64,000 bases of DNA from Chitinophaga polysaccharea (lineage in GTDB: Bacteria > Bacteroidota > Bacteroidia > Chitinophagales > Chitinophagaceae), in assembly GCF_007829335.1 (NCBI RefSeq), contig NZ_VIWO01000003.1, positions 62,001 to 126,000 on the forward strand. Direction: 5' to 3'. Every line of letters starts with the position of its first letter. Positions within the stretch are counted from its first letter, which is position 1. The notes under the pieces are model-generated. The model was given only the letters and a program-made list of their open reading frames with translations, made no database searches and was not told where the DNA came from. The position numbers were made by a program, and so were the translations under genes. Of the stretch, positions 8,214 through 17,261 are shown piece after piece.

Positions 8214-9938
8214 TTATTTCAGCTTCAGATCCTGGATAATACCATTTATTTTCTGGTCCAGTTCAGCGGTTACTTTATCATAATCTGCTGCGTTGGCCAG
8301 CGGCGCATTTACACTGAAGTAGAATTTAATTTTAGGTTCCGTACCGGATGGGCGGGCAGATATTTTGCTGCCATCGGCCAGTAAAAACTGGAGTACATTG
8401 GATTTTGGGAGGTCGAGTGCTTTTGTTTCCCCGGTTTTAATATCGCGGATCTGTTGCAGTTGGTAATCGTAGAGCGTCACTACCGGAGAGCCGTTGATGG
8501 CTGCCGGCGGGTTTTCGCGGTATCCCCGCATCATGTCTGCAATTTCTTCGGCGCCTCTCATGCCTTTCTTGGTGATGGAAATCAGCGATTCTTTGTAGTA
8601 GCCGTAGCGAACGTAGATGTCGATCAGTTCTTCAAACAGGGATTTACCCTTGCTGCGTGCATAAGCAGCCATTTCGCAGATCATGGCCACGGAAGAAATT
8701 GCGTCTTTGTCACGGATATTGTTGCCTATCATGTAACCATAAGATTCTTCTCCTCCGCAGATAAAGTTTTCCTGTGGTTCTTTCCGGCGGATCAGGTCAG
8801 CAATCCATTTAAAGCCGGTTAGTACATTATAGCAGTTAATATTGTTTTTAGCAGCAAATACATCAATCAGATCCGAGGTTACCACAGTTTTGGCAATGAA
8901 ATCATTGGGTTTGGCCAATCCTTTGTTTTTGCGGCCTTCCACGATATAGTTGAAAAGCAGCACACCGGTTTGGTTCCCGTTGAGCAGTATCCACTCGCCT
9001 TTCAGGTCTTTTACGGCAATGCCTACACGATCGGCATCAGGGTCGGTACCCAGGAGGATATCGGCATCAAGCGCTTTGGCTTTTTTCAGCCCCAGGTTCA
9101 TTGCTTCGGATTCTTCCGGGTTAGGGAATACGACCGTTGGGAAGTTACCATCGGGTGTAGCCTGTTCTTCTACAATAGTAACGTTGGTAAAGCCATAACC
9201 AGCCAGTACGGCGGGTACCTGGGTAATACCTGTACCATGGATAGGGGTGTATACTATTTTAAGGTCGTGTTGTTGTTTGTTGATGTCTGGGTTGATCGAC
9301 AGGCTGATAAGCTCCTGCTGGTAAGCTTTGTCTATTTCAGCGCCAATCAGGGTAATATTCTCTTCGCCACCGGTCCATTTCACGTCGGCAGGCGATGCTA
9401 TATTTTCCACTTCGCGGATCACATTACCGTCGTGGGGAGGTACCAGTTGTGCGCCGTCATTCCAGTAGGCCTTGTATCCGTTGTATTCCTTGGGGTTATG
9501 GGAGGCGGTCAGTACCACGCCCGCCTGGCAGTGCAGGTGGCGGATGGTGAAAGACAGCTCCGGTGTAGGGCGCAGGCTTTCGAAGAGAAATACCTTAATA
9601 CCGTTTGCAGCGAACACATTTGCCACCGTTTCAGCAAAAAAGCGGGCATTATTGCGGCTGTCGTGGGCAATAGCTACTTTAATATCGCCGGTAAATGTTT
9701 TTTTAAGGTAGTTGGAGAAGCCCTGGGTAGCCATTCCAATGGTATATTTATTCATCCGGTTGGTGCCCACACCCATGATACCACGAAGTCCGCCGGTCCC
9801 AAATTCGAGGTTACGGTAAAAGGCATCAGTGAGTTCGTCGGAGTTACCTTCCTGCATCTTCTTAATGGTGGCCACGGTTTCGGCGTCGAAATTACCGTCG
9901 AGCCATTGTGATACTTTGTTTTGAATACTTATATCCAT
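8214..9938 (-). CDS. Phosphoglucomutase/phosphomannomutase family protein
   Basis: 574 residues, the usual length for the long phospho-sugar mutases of Bacteroidota. It interconverts hexose 1- and 6-phosphates through a phosphoserine intermediate. The active-site loop is LTASHNPKEYNG with Ser146 as the phosphorylated residue. The metal loop is GTDPDADRVG, the sugar-binding loop is CGGEESYGY, and the C-terminal phosphate-binding loop is ARPSGTEPK. All key residues are present. Whether it prefers glucose or mannose phosphates is not decided by these motifs. A 96-nt gap separates it from a divergent pcm gene. Confidence 0.95.
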   Translation of the reverse strand: MDISIQNKVSQWLDGNFDAETVATIKKMQEGNSDELTDAFYRNLEFGTGGLRGIMGVGTNRMNKYTIGMATQGFSNYLKKTFTGDIKVAIAHDSRNNARFFAETVANVFAANGIKVFLFESLRPTPELSFTIRHLHCQAGVVLTASHNPKEYNGYKAYWNDGAQLVPPHDGNVIREVENIASPADVKWTGGEENITLIGAEIDKAYQQELISLSINPDINKQQHDLKIVYTPIHGTGITQVPAVLAGYGFTNVTIVEEQATPDGNFPTVVFPNPEESEAMNLGLKKAKALDADILLGTDPDADRVGIAVKDLKGEWILLNGNQTGVLLFNYIVEGRKNKGLAKPNDFIAKTVVTSDLIDVFAAKNNINCYNVLTGFKWIADLIRRKEPQENFICGGEESYGYMIGNNIRDKDAISSVAMICEMAAYARSKGKSLFEELIDIYVRYGYYKESLISITKKGMRGAEEIADMMRGYRENPPAAINGSPVVTLYDYQLQQIRDIKTGETKALDLPKSNVLQFLLADGSKISARPSGTEPKIKFYFSVNAPLANAADYDKVTAELDQKINGIIQDLKLK

Positions 9939-10027
9939 GGTATTTTTTTTGAGCCGTAAATGCTAAAACGAAGTGTAAAGTAAAAATAAAAAAATGAATG
10001 TGGGAAATTACAGATTTCAAAAAAGCA

Positions 10028-10056
10028 TTGAATATTGTGGGTAATGGTTAATTTTG
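10028..10056 (+). promoter_or_regulatory. Promoter of pcm, close to the start codon
   Basis: TTG at 10028-10030 is followed after 18 nt by TAATTTTG at 10049-10056, a match to TAnnTTTG. The start codon ATG at 10062 lies 5 nt further on, so transcription should begin at or just before the start codon. This also supports choosing the 10062 start over in-frame upstream codons. Confidence 0.55.
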
Positions 10057-10061
10057 CGGCC

Positions 10062-10715
10062 ATGAGGCGGTATGAAGATACTTATAAGCAAAAGGGCTTG
10101 CGTAAACAACTAGTGGATAGTATCCGTCAGAAAGGTATTACCGATGAAAGCGTACTGGCGGCTATTGGCGCCATTCCGAGGCATTTTTTCCTGGATACGG
10201 CTTTTGAGAGCATTGCATACGATGACCGGGCTTTTCCGATCGGGGAGGGGCAAACCATCTCCCAACCGTATACAGTGGCTTATCAAACCCAGCTGCTGGA
10301 GGTAAAACCCTATGAAAAAGTGCTGGAAATCGGTACCGGCAGCGCCTACCAGGCCTGTGTGCTGGCGGAGCTGAAGGCTAATGTTTTTACTATTGAGCGG
10401 CAGCGCAGGCTGTTCGACCAGGTAAAGGCATTCCCTTTTAAAGCCCAGTATCCCAATCTCCGGTTTTTCTACGGAGATGGCTATGAAGGCTTATCTACCT
10501 ATGCTCCTTTCGATAAAGTACTGGTGACTGCGGCGGCGCCGCATATCCCTGAGAAACTGCTGCAACAGCTAAAGCCCGGGGGAAAGATGGTTATCCCGGT
10601 GGGGGGGCATGAAATACAGCGCATGTTGCGCATTACCAAAATCAGCGATACTGAAAACGAACAGGAACTGTTCGATAACTTCTCTTTCGTGCCTATGCTG
10701 GCAGGAAAGAAATAA
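10062..10715 (+). CDS. pcm: Protein-L-isoaspartate O-methyltransferase
   Basis: 217 residues. The enzyme methylates L-isoaspartyl residues in aged proteins using S-adenosylmethionine and so starts their repair. Visible motifs are the family marker PIGEGQTISQPYTVAYQTQLL, the SAM-binding VLEIGTGSAYQA (Ser in place of the more usual Gly, as is common in Pcm), the acidic FTIERQ strand, and LKPGGKMVIPVG. A longer frame starts at 10035, but that region holds the promoter. The gene is convergent with a TonB-linked receptor gene, and a strong hairpin separates the two stops. Confidence 0.93.
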   Translation: MRRYEDTYKQKGLRKQLVDSIRQKGITDESVLAAIGAIPRHFFLDTAFESIAYDDRAFPIGEGQTISQPYTVAYQTQLLEVKPYEKVLEIGTGSAYQACVLAELKANVFTIERQRRLFDQVKAFPFKAQYPNLRFFYGDGYEGLSTYAPFDKVLVTAAAPHIPEKLLQQLKPGGKMVIPVGGHEIQRMLRITKISDTENEQELFDNFSFVPMLAGKK

Positions 10716-10720
10716 TACTA

Positions 10721-10759
10721 AAAAGCAAAAGGGGGTGTGTACCATCCCCTTTTGCTTTT
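10721..10759. terminator. Bidirectional terminator between pcm and the TonB receptor
   Basis: AAAAGCAAAAGGGG (10721-10734) pairs perfectly with CCCCTTTTGCTTTT (10746-10759) around an 11-nt loop. The A/T-rich outer arms supply U-tracts in both directions. The right arm includes part of the receptor's stop codon. Confidence 0.8.
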
Positions 10760-13244
10760 ATAACCTACCAGTACCTTCTTTAGGTTTCTCTTCTTCTTTC
10801 TTGTCTTCCTCTTTCTTATCATCCTCGTCCTGCGGCTTCTTTTTCTTGAACAGGTTGGGATCCATTTTGCCGAAGCGATAGCGCACATTCAGGCGGATAA
10901 AGCGGGTAGCCCTTTTGCGGTCGTAGTCCTGTATAAAGGTGGCGGTCTGGTAATGCGAATTGAATTGCTGGGTGTTCAGGATGTCTGAAATATTAAGCGC
11001 CACCACCAGGGCCCTGGTTTTCAGAAACTCTTTGCGAACGCCGAAGTCCATACCATTCATGGCTTTAAATGTACCCTGGGGCTGGATGCGGGGGGAGCGG
11101 AAATGGCCGCTCAGTTCCACACTCACCCTGCCGGGTAAACGAAACTGGGTGTTGCCATTGAGCCCATAGCTGAAATTTTCATTGTTGATGGTAACGCTGG
11201 TAAGTTTGTTATATTCCACATTGAGGTTGGCCCATACTTTCCACCATTTGGAAAGATTGAGGCTATAGGAAACGTTGCCGCCAATGTTTTGCTGCGTAGC
11301 CAGGTTCATGGGCCGGGTGGTGGTTATCCCCGAGATGGTGTCCAGGGTGCTGATCCGGTCTATATTATCGTTGGTTTGAGCATAGTAGCTGCTGATGCTC
11401 ATGTAATTGTTGGTTTTAGGATAATACTCGGAATAACTGACCTCGAATTTATGCGATAAAGCTGGCTGCAGTTCCGGGTTACCCGTACGGATATTTTGCG
11501 GATCAGAGTTGTTGACGTACGGTAACAACTGATCAAAGTTGGGCCGGTCTATACGGGTAGAGTAGTTGAATACCAGGCTCTGGTTCTGGTTTTTAGGCAG
11601 ATTATACTTCAGGAACACACTGGGAAACAGGTTGAAGAAACGATTATTCACTGTAGTATCCCGGGTAACAGAATATCCTTTGAGATGGGATTGCTCGGCG
11701 CGTACACCCACCTGGTAGCCGAGATTGCCGATAGCATTGGCAAAGTTGAAGTACCCGGCAAAGATATCTTCTTCATAATTATACTGGTTGGATAACACCG
11801 GACTCACCTTGTAATCGGGTATACTCCAATCATACAGGGAGGCAATATAATTGTTATCGATATGCCGCATCGTGCTTTTTACGCCTGCTTCCAGCTTTCC
11901 CTTTGCACCTATGGGAGAGGTGTAATCGGATTGCAGGTTCCAGAAACTGTTTTTGTTGCGGGAGGTGTTGTATTGTTTATCTGCGTTGGGCAAGGTATCT
12001 ATGCCGGTAATATGGTACTGCGTATAATAGTTGCTGCTGCTGTTGCTGCTATTACCGCTGTAGCTGACATAGGCCGTGAGTTCCTGGTTGGGCTTATCGA
12101 AAGTATGTTTATAGTTGAGATTGGTGTTGTTGTTACCGTTGTTGCTGCGGCTGATATTATTCCGGTCTCCATAACGAAGAGTAGCCTTTTTATCATCCAG
12201 GTAGTTCAGGAGGATATTGTCTTCATTCTGGTTATTATTACGGTTAATACCTTGTGAGATGGTAAAGGTATTATGGTCGTCGAGGAAATAATCGAAGCCA
12301 AAGCGTCCTCCATTGTTGCTGTTGGTATTTTCATTCCGGCTCGATTGGGAGAAGAAGCTGGTATGGCTGCTGTCGGCTACCAGGTTTTGGCGATAGCTGT
12401 AGCCGCTGCCGTTTACCTGTTCATAGCGACCGTTGTAGTTGCCGAAGAAGTTAAAACGTTTTAAACGCAGGCTGGCATTGAGGCTGCCGCTTCCTTCGCC
12501 GCGGGTGGCGCCGCCGGCGTTGATCATTACATTGTAGCCAATCGCCTTATCTTTTTTTAGTACGATGTTGATAATACCGCCACTGCCATTGGCTTCAAAC
12601 TTAGCGGAAGGATTGTTGATCACTTCCACCCGGTCGATGCTTTCGGCGGGAATCATTTGCAGTGCTGTTTTAGCATCGCCGAAGGGAGACGGTTTTCCAT
12701 CTACATAGATGGTGACGCTTTTCCCTCGTAAAGTGATGTTATCGTCTATATCCACATCTACGCTGGGAATGTTTTTCAATATGTCAGTACCGGTTCCTCC
12801 TTCCGCATTGATCATGTTACCGGCATCAAATACCTGGCGGTCTATCTGCATGGAGAAGGCAGGTTTTTCTGCTTTTATTTCCACGGCGTTCAGCACTTTT
12901 CCGGCGGGTTGCAATCTTAAGGTGCCGGCGAAGGTATTTTTTCCGTCGGTGACCCTTACGGCTTTTTCGAGCTTTTCATATCCCATGAAGGTGATGCGTA
13001 ACACATATATGCCCGGGGCGATATTATTCAGGGAGAAGTTGCCGGCTGGGTTCGTATAAGCGCCGGTAACCATTGCCGAATCGGCTTGTTTAAGTAATAC
13101 TACTGATGCATATTCAACGGGTTTACCGGTAGCGATGTCTGCTATTTTTCCGGTAACTTTTAACGGGGCCGGTGTTGTCGTTTGGCCGTTCACGTTATAC
13201 GACGCCACGAACAACACGGCGATGAGAAAGAGATAATTTCGCAT
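10758..13244 (-). CDS. TonB-linked outer-membrane beta-barrel protein with charged C-terminal tail
   Basis: 828 residues from the ATG at 13244; an upstream TTG is disfavoured. Signal peptide RNYLFLIAVLFVASYNVNGQ, then a carboxypeptidase-regulatory-like domain (about 30-115: VTGKIADIATGKPVEYASVVL), a plug domain (about 125-235, ending NPSAKFEANGSGGIINIVLKK) and a barrel of the 'outer membrane protein beta-barrel 3' type. After the expected last strand (RYRFGKMDPNLF) comes a charged tail of about 30 residues rich in Lys, Glu and Asp. A TonB box is not obvious. A paralogue lies 171 nt upstream on the same strand. The substrate is unknown. Confidence 0.9.
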   Translation of the reverse strand: MRNYLFLIAVLFVASYNVNGQTTTPAPLKVTGKIADIATGKPVEYASVVLLKQADSAMVTGAYTNPAGNFSLNNIAPGIYVLRITFMGYEKLEKAVRVTDGKNTFAGTLRLQPAGKVLNAVEIKAEKPAFSMQIDRQVFDAGNMINAEGGTGTDILKNIPSVDVDIDDNITLRGKSVTIYVDGKPSPFGDAKTALQMIPAESIDRVEVINNPSAKFEANGSGGIINIVLKKDKAIGYNVMINAGGATRGEGSGSLNASLRLKRFNFFGNYNGRYEQVNGSGYSYRQNLVADSSHTSFFSQSSRNENTNSNNGGRFGFDYFLDDHNTFTISQGINRNNNQNEDNILLNYLDDKKATLRYGDRNNISRSNNGNNNTNLNYKHTFDKPNQELTAYVSYSGNSSNSSSNYYTQYHITGIDTLPNADKQYNTSRNKNSFWNLQSDYTSPIGAKGKLEAGVKSTMRHIDNNYIASLYDWSIPDYKVSPVLSNQYNYEEDIFAGYFNFANAIGNLGYQVGVRAEQSHLKGYSVTRDTTVNNRFFNLFPSVFLKYNLPKNQNQSLVFNYSTRIDRPNFDQLLPYVNNSDPQNIRTGNPELQPALSHKFEVSYSEYYPKTNNYMSISSYYAQTNDNIDRISTLDTISGITTTRPMNLATQQNIGGNVSYSLNLSKWWKVWANLNVEYNKLTSVTINNENFSYGLNGNTQFRLPGRVSVELSGHFRSPRIQPQGTFKAMNGMDFGVRKEFLKTRALVVALNISDILNTQQFNSHYQTATFIQDYDRKRATRFIRLNVRYRFGKMDPNLFKKKKPQDEDDKKEEDKKEEEKPKEGTGRL

Positions 13245-13415
13245 GCGTGGATTTAGCAACTTTAATTCTTTGATACAACAACCCCATAAAAGTAATAGGC
13301 GTATGGTTAAACATCGACGAAATATGATGAGTGGTAGCTAAAAAAACATGGCCGGCAGCCGCGCTGTTGCGTGGCTAACCGGCCTGTGGTTTGCATTCAC
13401 CTTCTTAGATATCTT

Positions 13416-15992
13416 TTAGAAACTCTGCATAGGATCGCCCATCTGCATATCGTTTCCATTTCCCTGATCTTTCTTTTTCTTTTTAAAGAGCGACGCATCA
13501 AATTTTCCGAAGCGGTAGCTGAAGTTGAGCTTCAGTATACGGGATTCGCGCTTGCGGATATAATCCTGCGCAAACTCAGGAGTGGCCTGATTTAGCTCGT
13601 ATTGTCGGGTATTGAAGATATCCGACAGGCTAAGCGTAACAGCTGCTGCTTTGTTTTTGAGGAATTCTTTCTTCACCGCAATATCTACTGTACTGAAGCC
13701 TTTGATGGTGCCCTGTGCGGTGGTGGGAATCTGGTTGAAGCCACCGCCGCCGCCGCCACGGCCTCCTCCGCCACCACCACCGGATGCCGGTAATGCAATG
13801 GTAGGCGCCTGGTAGGTGGCATTTACCTGTACGGTGAAATTGGCAGGTAACTTTGTTTCTGAATTTATCTTGGCAAACCAGCTAAAGCCGTTGTTGTTAT
13901 AGTTTTGACCATTGGCGTTTACCTTCATATCTGTTTGATAAAGGTTCACATTGCTGGTAAGATCCCATCCTTTTACTACCTGGTTTTTCAGCGTGAGTTC
14001 TGCACCATAGGAATTACTCCTGTTGGCGTTGATAAACTGGGTGAGCAGTGTATCTGCACCAATAGGTGTACTGATGGTGGAAATCATGTTATTGGTATTC
14101 CTGAAATATACGCTTCCGAGGAAATTGCTGTTAGCCCAATTCTTAACATAAGAAAACTCAAAGCTGTTGGTGTATTCCGGCTTCAGGTTCGGATTTCCTT
14201 CGCGTTGGTTCTGCGGATCGCTGTAGTCGCGATAAGGAATCAACTGAAAGAAGTTCGGTCTGTTTACTCTGCGGGAGTAGTTGAGTTGCAGTTCCTGGTC
14301 ATGTTTCAATTTCTCCGACAGGAATAAGCTCGGATACAGTCCCGGTACGGCTTTGGTTGGTTTGTATTTGGTGCCTTCATTTTCGCCGGCGTATACATAT
14401 TGTTCTACCCGTAAGCCTGCCTGATAGCCGAAGTTACCAATCGTATTGGCAAAGTTGGCGTAGCCGGCATATATTTCTTCGTTGTATTTGTAGTTGTTGG
14501 ACAACAGTGGGTTCGAAATAAAATTGCCACTGATAGTATCCTTGTCAAACACGTTATACATACTGGTATAGTCACGCACGGTGGCTTTGGCGCCCAGTTC
14601 CAGTTTCCCGTTTTTCCCGATTGGATTAGTATAATCGGTCTGGAAAGTCATGAAAGTTGTTTTACCGGAAGTGGTATTATTTTGCAGCATGGCTTGCCCC
14701 AATGGCTGCCCCATGGGGTTCTGCGCCTGGGTGAGGTAGTCGCCATTGCGACTATTGGAGCTCCGGTTGTAGTTGATATCGGCTGTCCACTCCTTATTGG
14801 GTTTAGCATACGTATGTTTGAAACTCAATGCGGTGGTATAGTTCCGGAAGTTGAAGTTGTTATTGTTGAGCCGGTCGCTTTTGCTGGTGATCGTATGATT
14901 GCGGTCAGAGAAAGTACTGACGAGGTCTTCCTGGTTTTTAAAATCCCCTGCTACGATGTTTTGAGAAACGGAAATGGTATTCCGGTTATCGAGCATATAG
15001 TCGAGTCCGAAGCGCCCAAACTGGAACAACGGTTTGGTAGTGCTGTTGCTGTTTTGGAGCAGATAGCTGGTATCTTTAGCAACGGCACTGTGGTAGTTGC
15101 TGCGATTGGTAGTACCATCGGCCCAGTTGTGATTGGAGTTGATGTTGTAGTTGGCAAATACATTGAATTTACCCTGGCGAATGTTGATATTGCCGCCACC
15201 ATTGAATTTGTTTCCTGTGCCTACGCCTGCGTTTACCGAACCGTTGAATCCAGCTTTTCGGTTTTTCTTCAGGACGATATTTAGTATTCCTGACATTCCT
15301 TCTGCGTCATATTTGGCGGAGGGATTGGTCACCAGCTCAATGCTTTCAATAGCATCGGCCGGTATTTGGTCCAGGGTGAGCGTAGAAGGTTTGCCATCTA
15401 CAAAAATATTGGGAGAAGCATTACGTACGGTAACGTTACCATCGAGGTCAACGTTTACCGCCGGTACACTTTTTAATACGTCTTGTGCCGTACCGCCTAC
15501 GCTGCTAAGGTTTCTGTCTACATTAAATACTTTTTTATCGATGCCCATGGTGAAAGCGCTTTTTTGGCCGGTTACTTCCACGCTTTGCAGGGTTTTTACA
15601 TTGGGCTGCATTTTAAGATTGCCAAGGTCCTGTTCTATAGCCTGGCCAGTGATGACTACTTTTTTGATCACGCTGGTATAACCCATGAAGTTAACACGTA
15701 GTATCATGGGCCCAAAGGGTAGATTTTCGAGGCTGAAATCTCCGTTGGGTTTGGTGAGCATGCCTGTTACGAGGGCCGAATCTCTTTGTTTCAGTAACGT
15801 AACAGAAGCATATTCTATGGGTTTTCCTGTTTTAGCGTCCACCAGTTTGCCATAAAGGTGGCCTATCTGCGGCATGTTGGGGCGTCCCTGTTGAGCAGGT
15901 CCTTGCTGGGGATTCGTAGCTCTCGGCGTCTGTGCATGGGTATGGACTTGCCATAGTAATAGCCCGGCAAGTACTGCATAGCATTTTTTCAT
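13416..15992 (-). CDS. TonB-linked outer-membrane beta-barrel protein with polyglycine insert
   Basis: 858 residues from MKKCYAVLAGLL; signal peptide ends at THAQ. The domain order matches the downstream paralogue: carboxypeptidase-regulatory-like domain (YGKLVDAKTGKPIEYASVTL), plug (NPSAKYDAEGMSGILNIVLKK) and beta-barrel 3. Near the C-terminus a run of Gly broken by a single Arg (codons around 13742-13793) sits between two strands, probably in a surface loop. After the last strand (YRFGKFDASLF) follows a polar tail starting KKKKK. The two receptors are tandem paralogues, about 170 bp apart, but diverged in sequence. The ligand is unknown. Confidence 0.9.
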   Translation of the reverse strand: MKKCYAVLAGLLLWQVHTHAQTPRATNPQQGPAQQGRPNMPQIGHLYGKLVDAKTGKPIEYASVTLLKQRDSALVTGMLTKPNGDFSLENLPFGPMILRVNFMGYTSVIKKVVITGQAIEQDLGNLKMQPNVKTLQSVEVTGQKSAFTMGIDKKVFNVDRNLSSVGGTAQDVLKSVPAVNVDLDGNVTVRNASPNIFVDGKPSTLTLDQIPADAIESIELVTNPSAKYDAEGMSGILNIVLKKNRKAGFNGSVNAGVGTGNKFNGGGNINIRQGKFNVFANYNINSNHNWADGTTNRSNYHSAVAKDTSYLLQNSNSTTKPLFQFGRFGLDYMLDNRNTISVSQNIVAGDFKNQEDLVSTFSDRNHTITSKSDRLNNNNFNFRNYTTALSFKHTYAKPNKEWTADINYNRSSNSRNGDYLTQAQNPMGQPLGQAMLQNNTTSGKTTFMTFQTDYTNPIGKNGKLELGAKATVRDYTSMYNVFDKDTISGNFISNPLLSNNYKYNEEIYAGYANFANTIGNFGYQAGLRVEQYVYAGENEGTKYKPTKAVPGLYPSLFLSEKLKHDQELQLNYSRRVNRPNFFQLIPYRDYSDPQNQREGNPNLKPEYTNSFEFSYVKNWANSNFLGSVYFRNTNNMISTISTPIGADTLLTQFINANRSNSYGAELTLKNQVVKGWDLTSNVNLYQTDMKVNANGQNYNNNGFSWFAKINSETKLPANFTVQVNATYQAPTIALPASGGGGGGGRGGGGGGFNQIPTTAQGTIKGFSTVDIAVKKEFLKNKAAAVTLSLSDIFNTRQYELNQATPEFAQDYIRKRESRILKLNFSYRFGKFDASLFKKKKKDQGNGNDMQMGDPMQSF

Positions 15993-16156
15993 CCTGTTTA
16001 TTTTTGTCCCGACTTTTCTTATCAGATGAAACAAAAGTATCGGGGTATAGGTATGAAAGGTCGGAGATTGTGATGAGTGGGATTATTATCCGCAGGAAAT
16101 CACAAAAACAGGCGCTAAGAGGTCTTAACAGTAGTTAACAAAGCCCTTATGGCGGC

Positions 16157-16744
16157 TTAAAGGAGGCTGATGCCCATGGCAATAAGCCCGGTGATAAACC
16201 CGGTGAGCGCGCCCAGCCATTTAAATTGCCGGAGGGCAGCGGGGAGGAGGCGATGAACCGTACGCTCCAGCTCTTCTGCGGATATGGCGGTTATTTTTTC
16301 TGTCACCATTTTTTCCAGGTCCAGGTCTTTTTCTGCGTTGTCGAGATATTGGCTAATTAAAACGGGGAACAGTGTATCCAGTTCGGTTACCAGGTGTGAT
16401 TTGATCTGGTTAACGATGCTGTCGCCAATGAACATGGAGAGGACAGGCATTGCTTTGGGGAGTCTTTCGCGGAGGAAGGAGTCGAGGTGAGTTTCCACCA
16501 GCGGAATGATTTTTTTTATCTTTTCCGGATCTGTCAGTTTGCGCTTAATATCTTCAAAGGAAAAGCTTCCGGCCACCATAGCGCCGATGCCTGCGGCCAA
16601 TTGCGCCTGTCTTTTAGGGAACACTCCCTGCAGGGTAATGAATCCGATTTTTACGGGTTGATAGGGGCGAAACAGCAGTGTAGTGGCAAGGCTGTTAAGC
16701 AACCAACCAATGAGGGCAGCAATAAGTGGGAGGAAAAAGATCAT
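16157..16744 (-). CDS. DUF445 family membrane protein
   Basis: 195 residues. A hydrophobic N-terminal segment (FFLPLIAALIGWLLNSLATTLLF) leads into the family's start, RPYQPVKIGFITLQGVFPKRQAQLAAGIG. A helical middle part (about 60-165) follows, and the C-terminus is a second membrane segment (LTGFITGLIAMGISLL). This is the layout of short DUF445/YheB-like proteins, with both ends in the membrane and a soluble helical region between. Function is unknown; in Firmicutes YheB/YheA-type proteins have been linked to the cell envelope. It stands alone. Confidence 0.85.
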   Translation of the reverse strand: MIFFLPLIAALIGWLLNSLATTLLFRPYQPVKIGFITLQGVFPKRQAQLAAGIGAMVAGSFSFEDIKRKLTDPEKIKKIIPLVETHLDSFLRERLPKAMPVLSMFIGDSIVNQIKSHLVTELDTLFPVLISQYLDNAEKDLDLEKMVTEKITAISAEELERTVHRLLPAALRQFKWLGALTGFITGLIAMGISLL

Positions 16745-16914
16745 TATGAGTAATTGATTTTCAGGTTATCACAAATGTAGAGAATCAATGGGCAATTCTT
16801 GCATAGTTTATAATAAGATTGTTTTAACGGGATGCGCTCGTATAGACGGCATCATTATCACGGTTATTTTTGCGCTGAAAAATCTTCTTTAAAAAAACAG
16901 CTGAAAAATTTCTT

Positions 16915-16941
16915 TTGTAGAGAAAGATTCTCTTATATTTG
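16915..16941 (+). promoter_or_regulatory. Promoter of the plus-strand tRNA-His gene
   Basis: TATATTTG at 16934-16941 matches TAnnTTTG; an upstream TTG at 16915-16917 gives a rather short 16-nt spacing. The same box followed by CACTCCCAA occurs before the minus-strand tRNA-His copy, which supports its role. The predicted leader before the tRNA is about 30 nt. Confidence 0.5.
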
Positions 16942-16973
16942 CACTCCCAAAAACGAGATAATCGTTTGGACAC

Positions 16974-17048
16974 GGTGGTTGTAGCTCAGTTGGTTAGAGC
17001 ATCAGATTGTGGTTCTGAGGGTCGAGGGTTCGAAACCCTTCAATCACC
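16974..17048 (+). tRNA. tRNA-His (GTG), with encoded G-1 and CCA
   Basis: A complete cloverleaf. G-1 at 16974 pairs with C73 at 17048. The acceptor stem is GTGGTTG/CAATCAC with one G-T pair, the D stem GCTC/GAGC, the anticodon stem TCAGA/TCTGA with anticodon GTG, and the T arm GAGGG-TTCGAAA-CCCTT. G-1, the identity element for histidyl-tRNA synthetase, is encoded in the DNA. The next three bases (17049-17051) are CCA, so the 3' end is also encoded. An identical copy lies inverted at 17262-17336. Confidence 0.97.
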
Positions 17049-17060
17049 CCAAATAAAGTA

Positions 17061-17086
17061 AGGCTTCAGTAATGAAGCCTTTTTTA
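17061..17086 (+). terminator. Intrinsic terminator of the plus-strand tRNA-His gene
   Basis: AGGCTTCA (17061-17068), loop GTAA, TGAAGCCT (17073-17080), followed by a T-run to 17085. It lies 10 nt after the CCA end. Confidence 0.85.
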
Positions 17087-17200
17087 TTTTTATATCTCTC
17101 GCAAAGTCGCTAAGCAATTTTTTACAGCAATAAGTTCACAAGAAATTTTTTCGATGAAGAAATAAGGCGATGAGGTAGTCACGCTGAAAACCTCCTTTAC

Positions 17201-17226
17201 TTTTTGTTCCTTACGAGGAACAAAAA
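17201..17226. terminator. Hairpin between the inverted tRNA-His genes
   Basis: TTTTTGTTCCT (17201-17211) pairs with AGGAACAAAAA (17216-17226) around TACG. Its right arm shares bases with the left arm of the next hairpin (17223-17253), so only one of the two can form at once. It may act as a back-up stop for the minus-strand tRNA transcript. Confidence 0.5.
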
Positions 17227-17253
17227 AGGCTTCGTATTTTACGAAGCCTTTTT
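17223..17253 (-). terminator. Intrinsic terminator of the minus-strand tRNA-His gene
   Basis: AAAAAGGCTTCGTA (17223-17236) pairs with TACGAAGCCTTTTT (17240-17253) across a 3-nt loop. Read on the minus strand it ends in a T-run and starts only 8 nt after the tRNA 3' end. Confidence 0.8.
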
Positions 17254-17261
17254 AAAACCTG

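Noticed and set aside
8970..9911. 313-codon open frame on the plus strand
   Set aside because: It is antisense to the phosphohexomutase, whose motifs are complete; the frame has no recognisable features and is rich in improbable residues.
13742..13793. GC-rich repeat as a possible CRISPR or minisatellite
   Set aside because: It is an in-frame glycine-codon tract inside a receptor gene, with no spacer structure.
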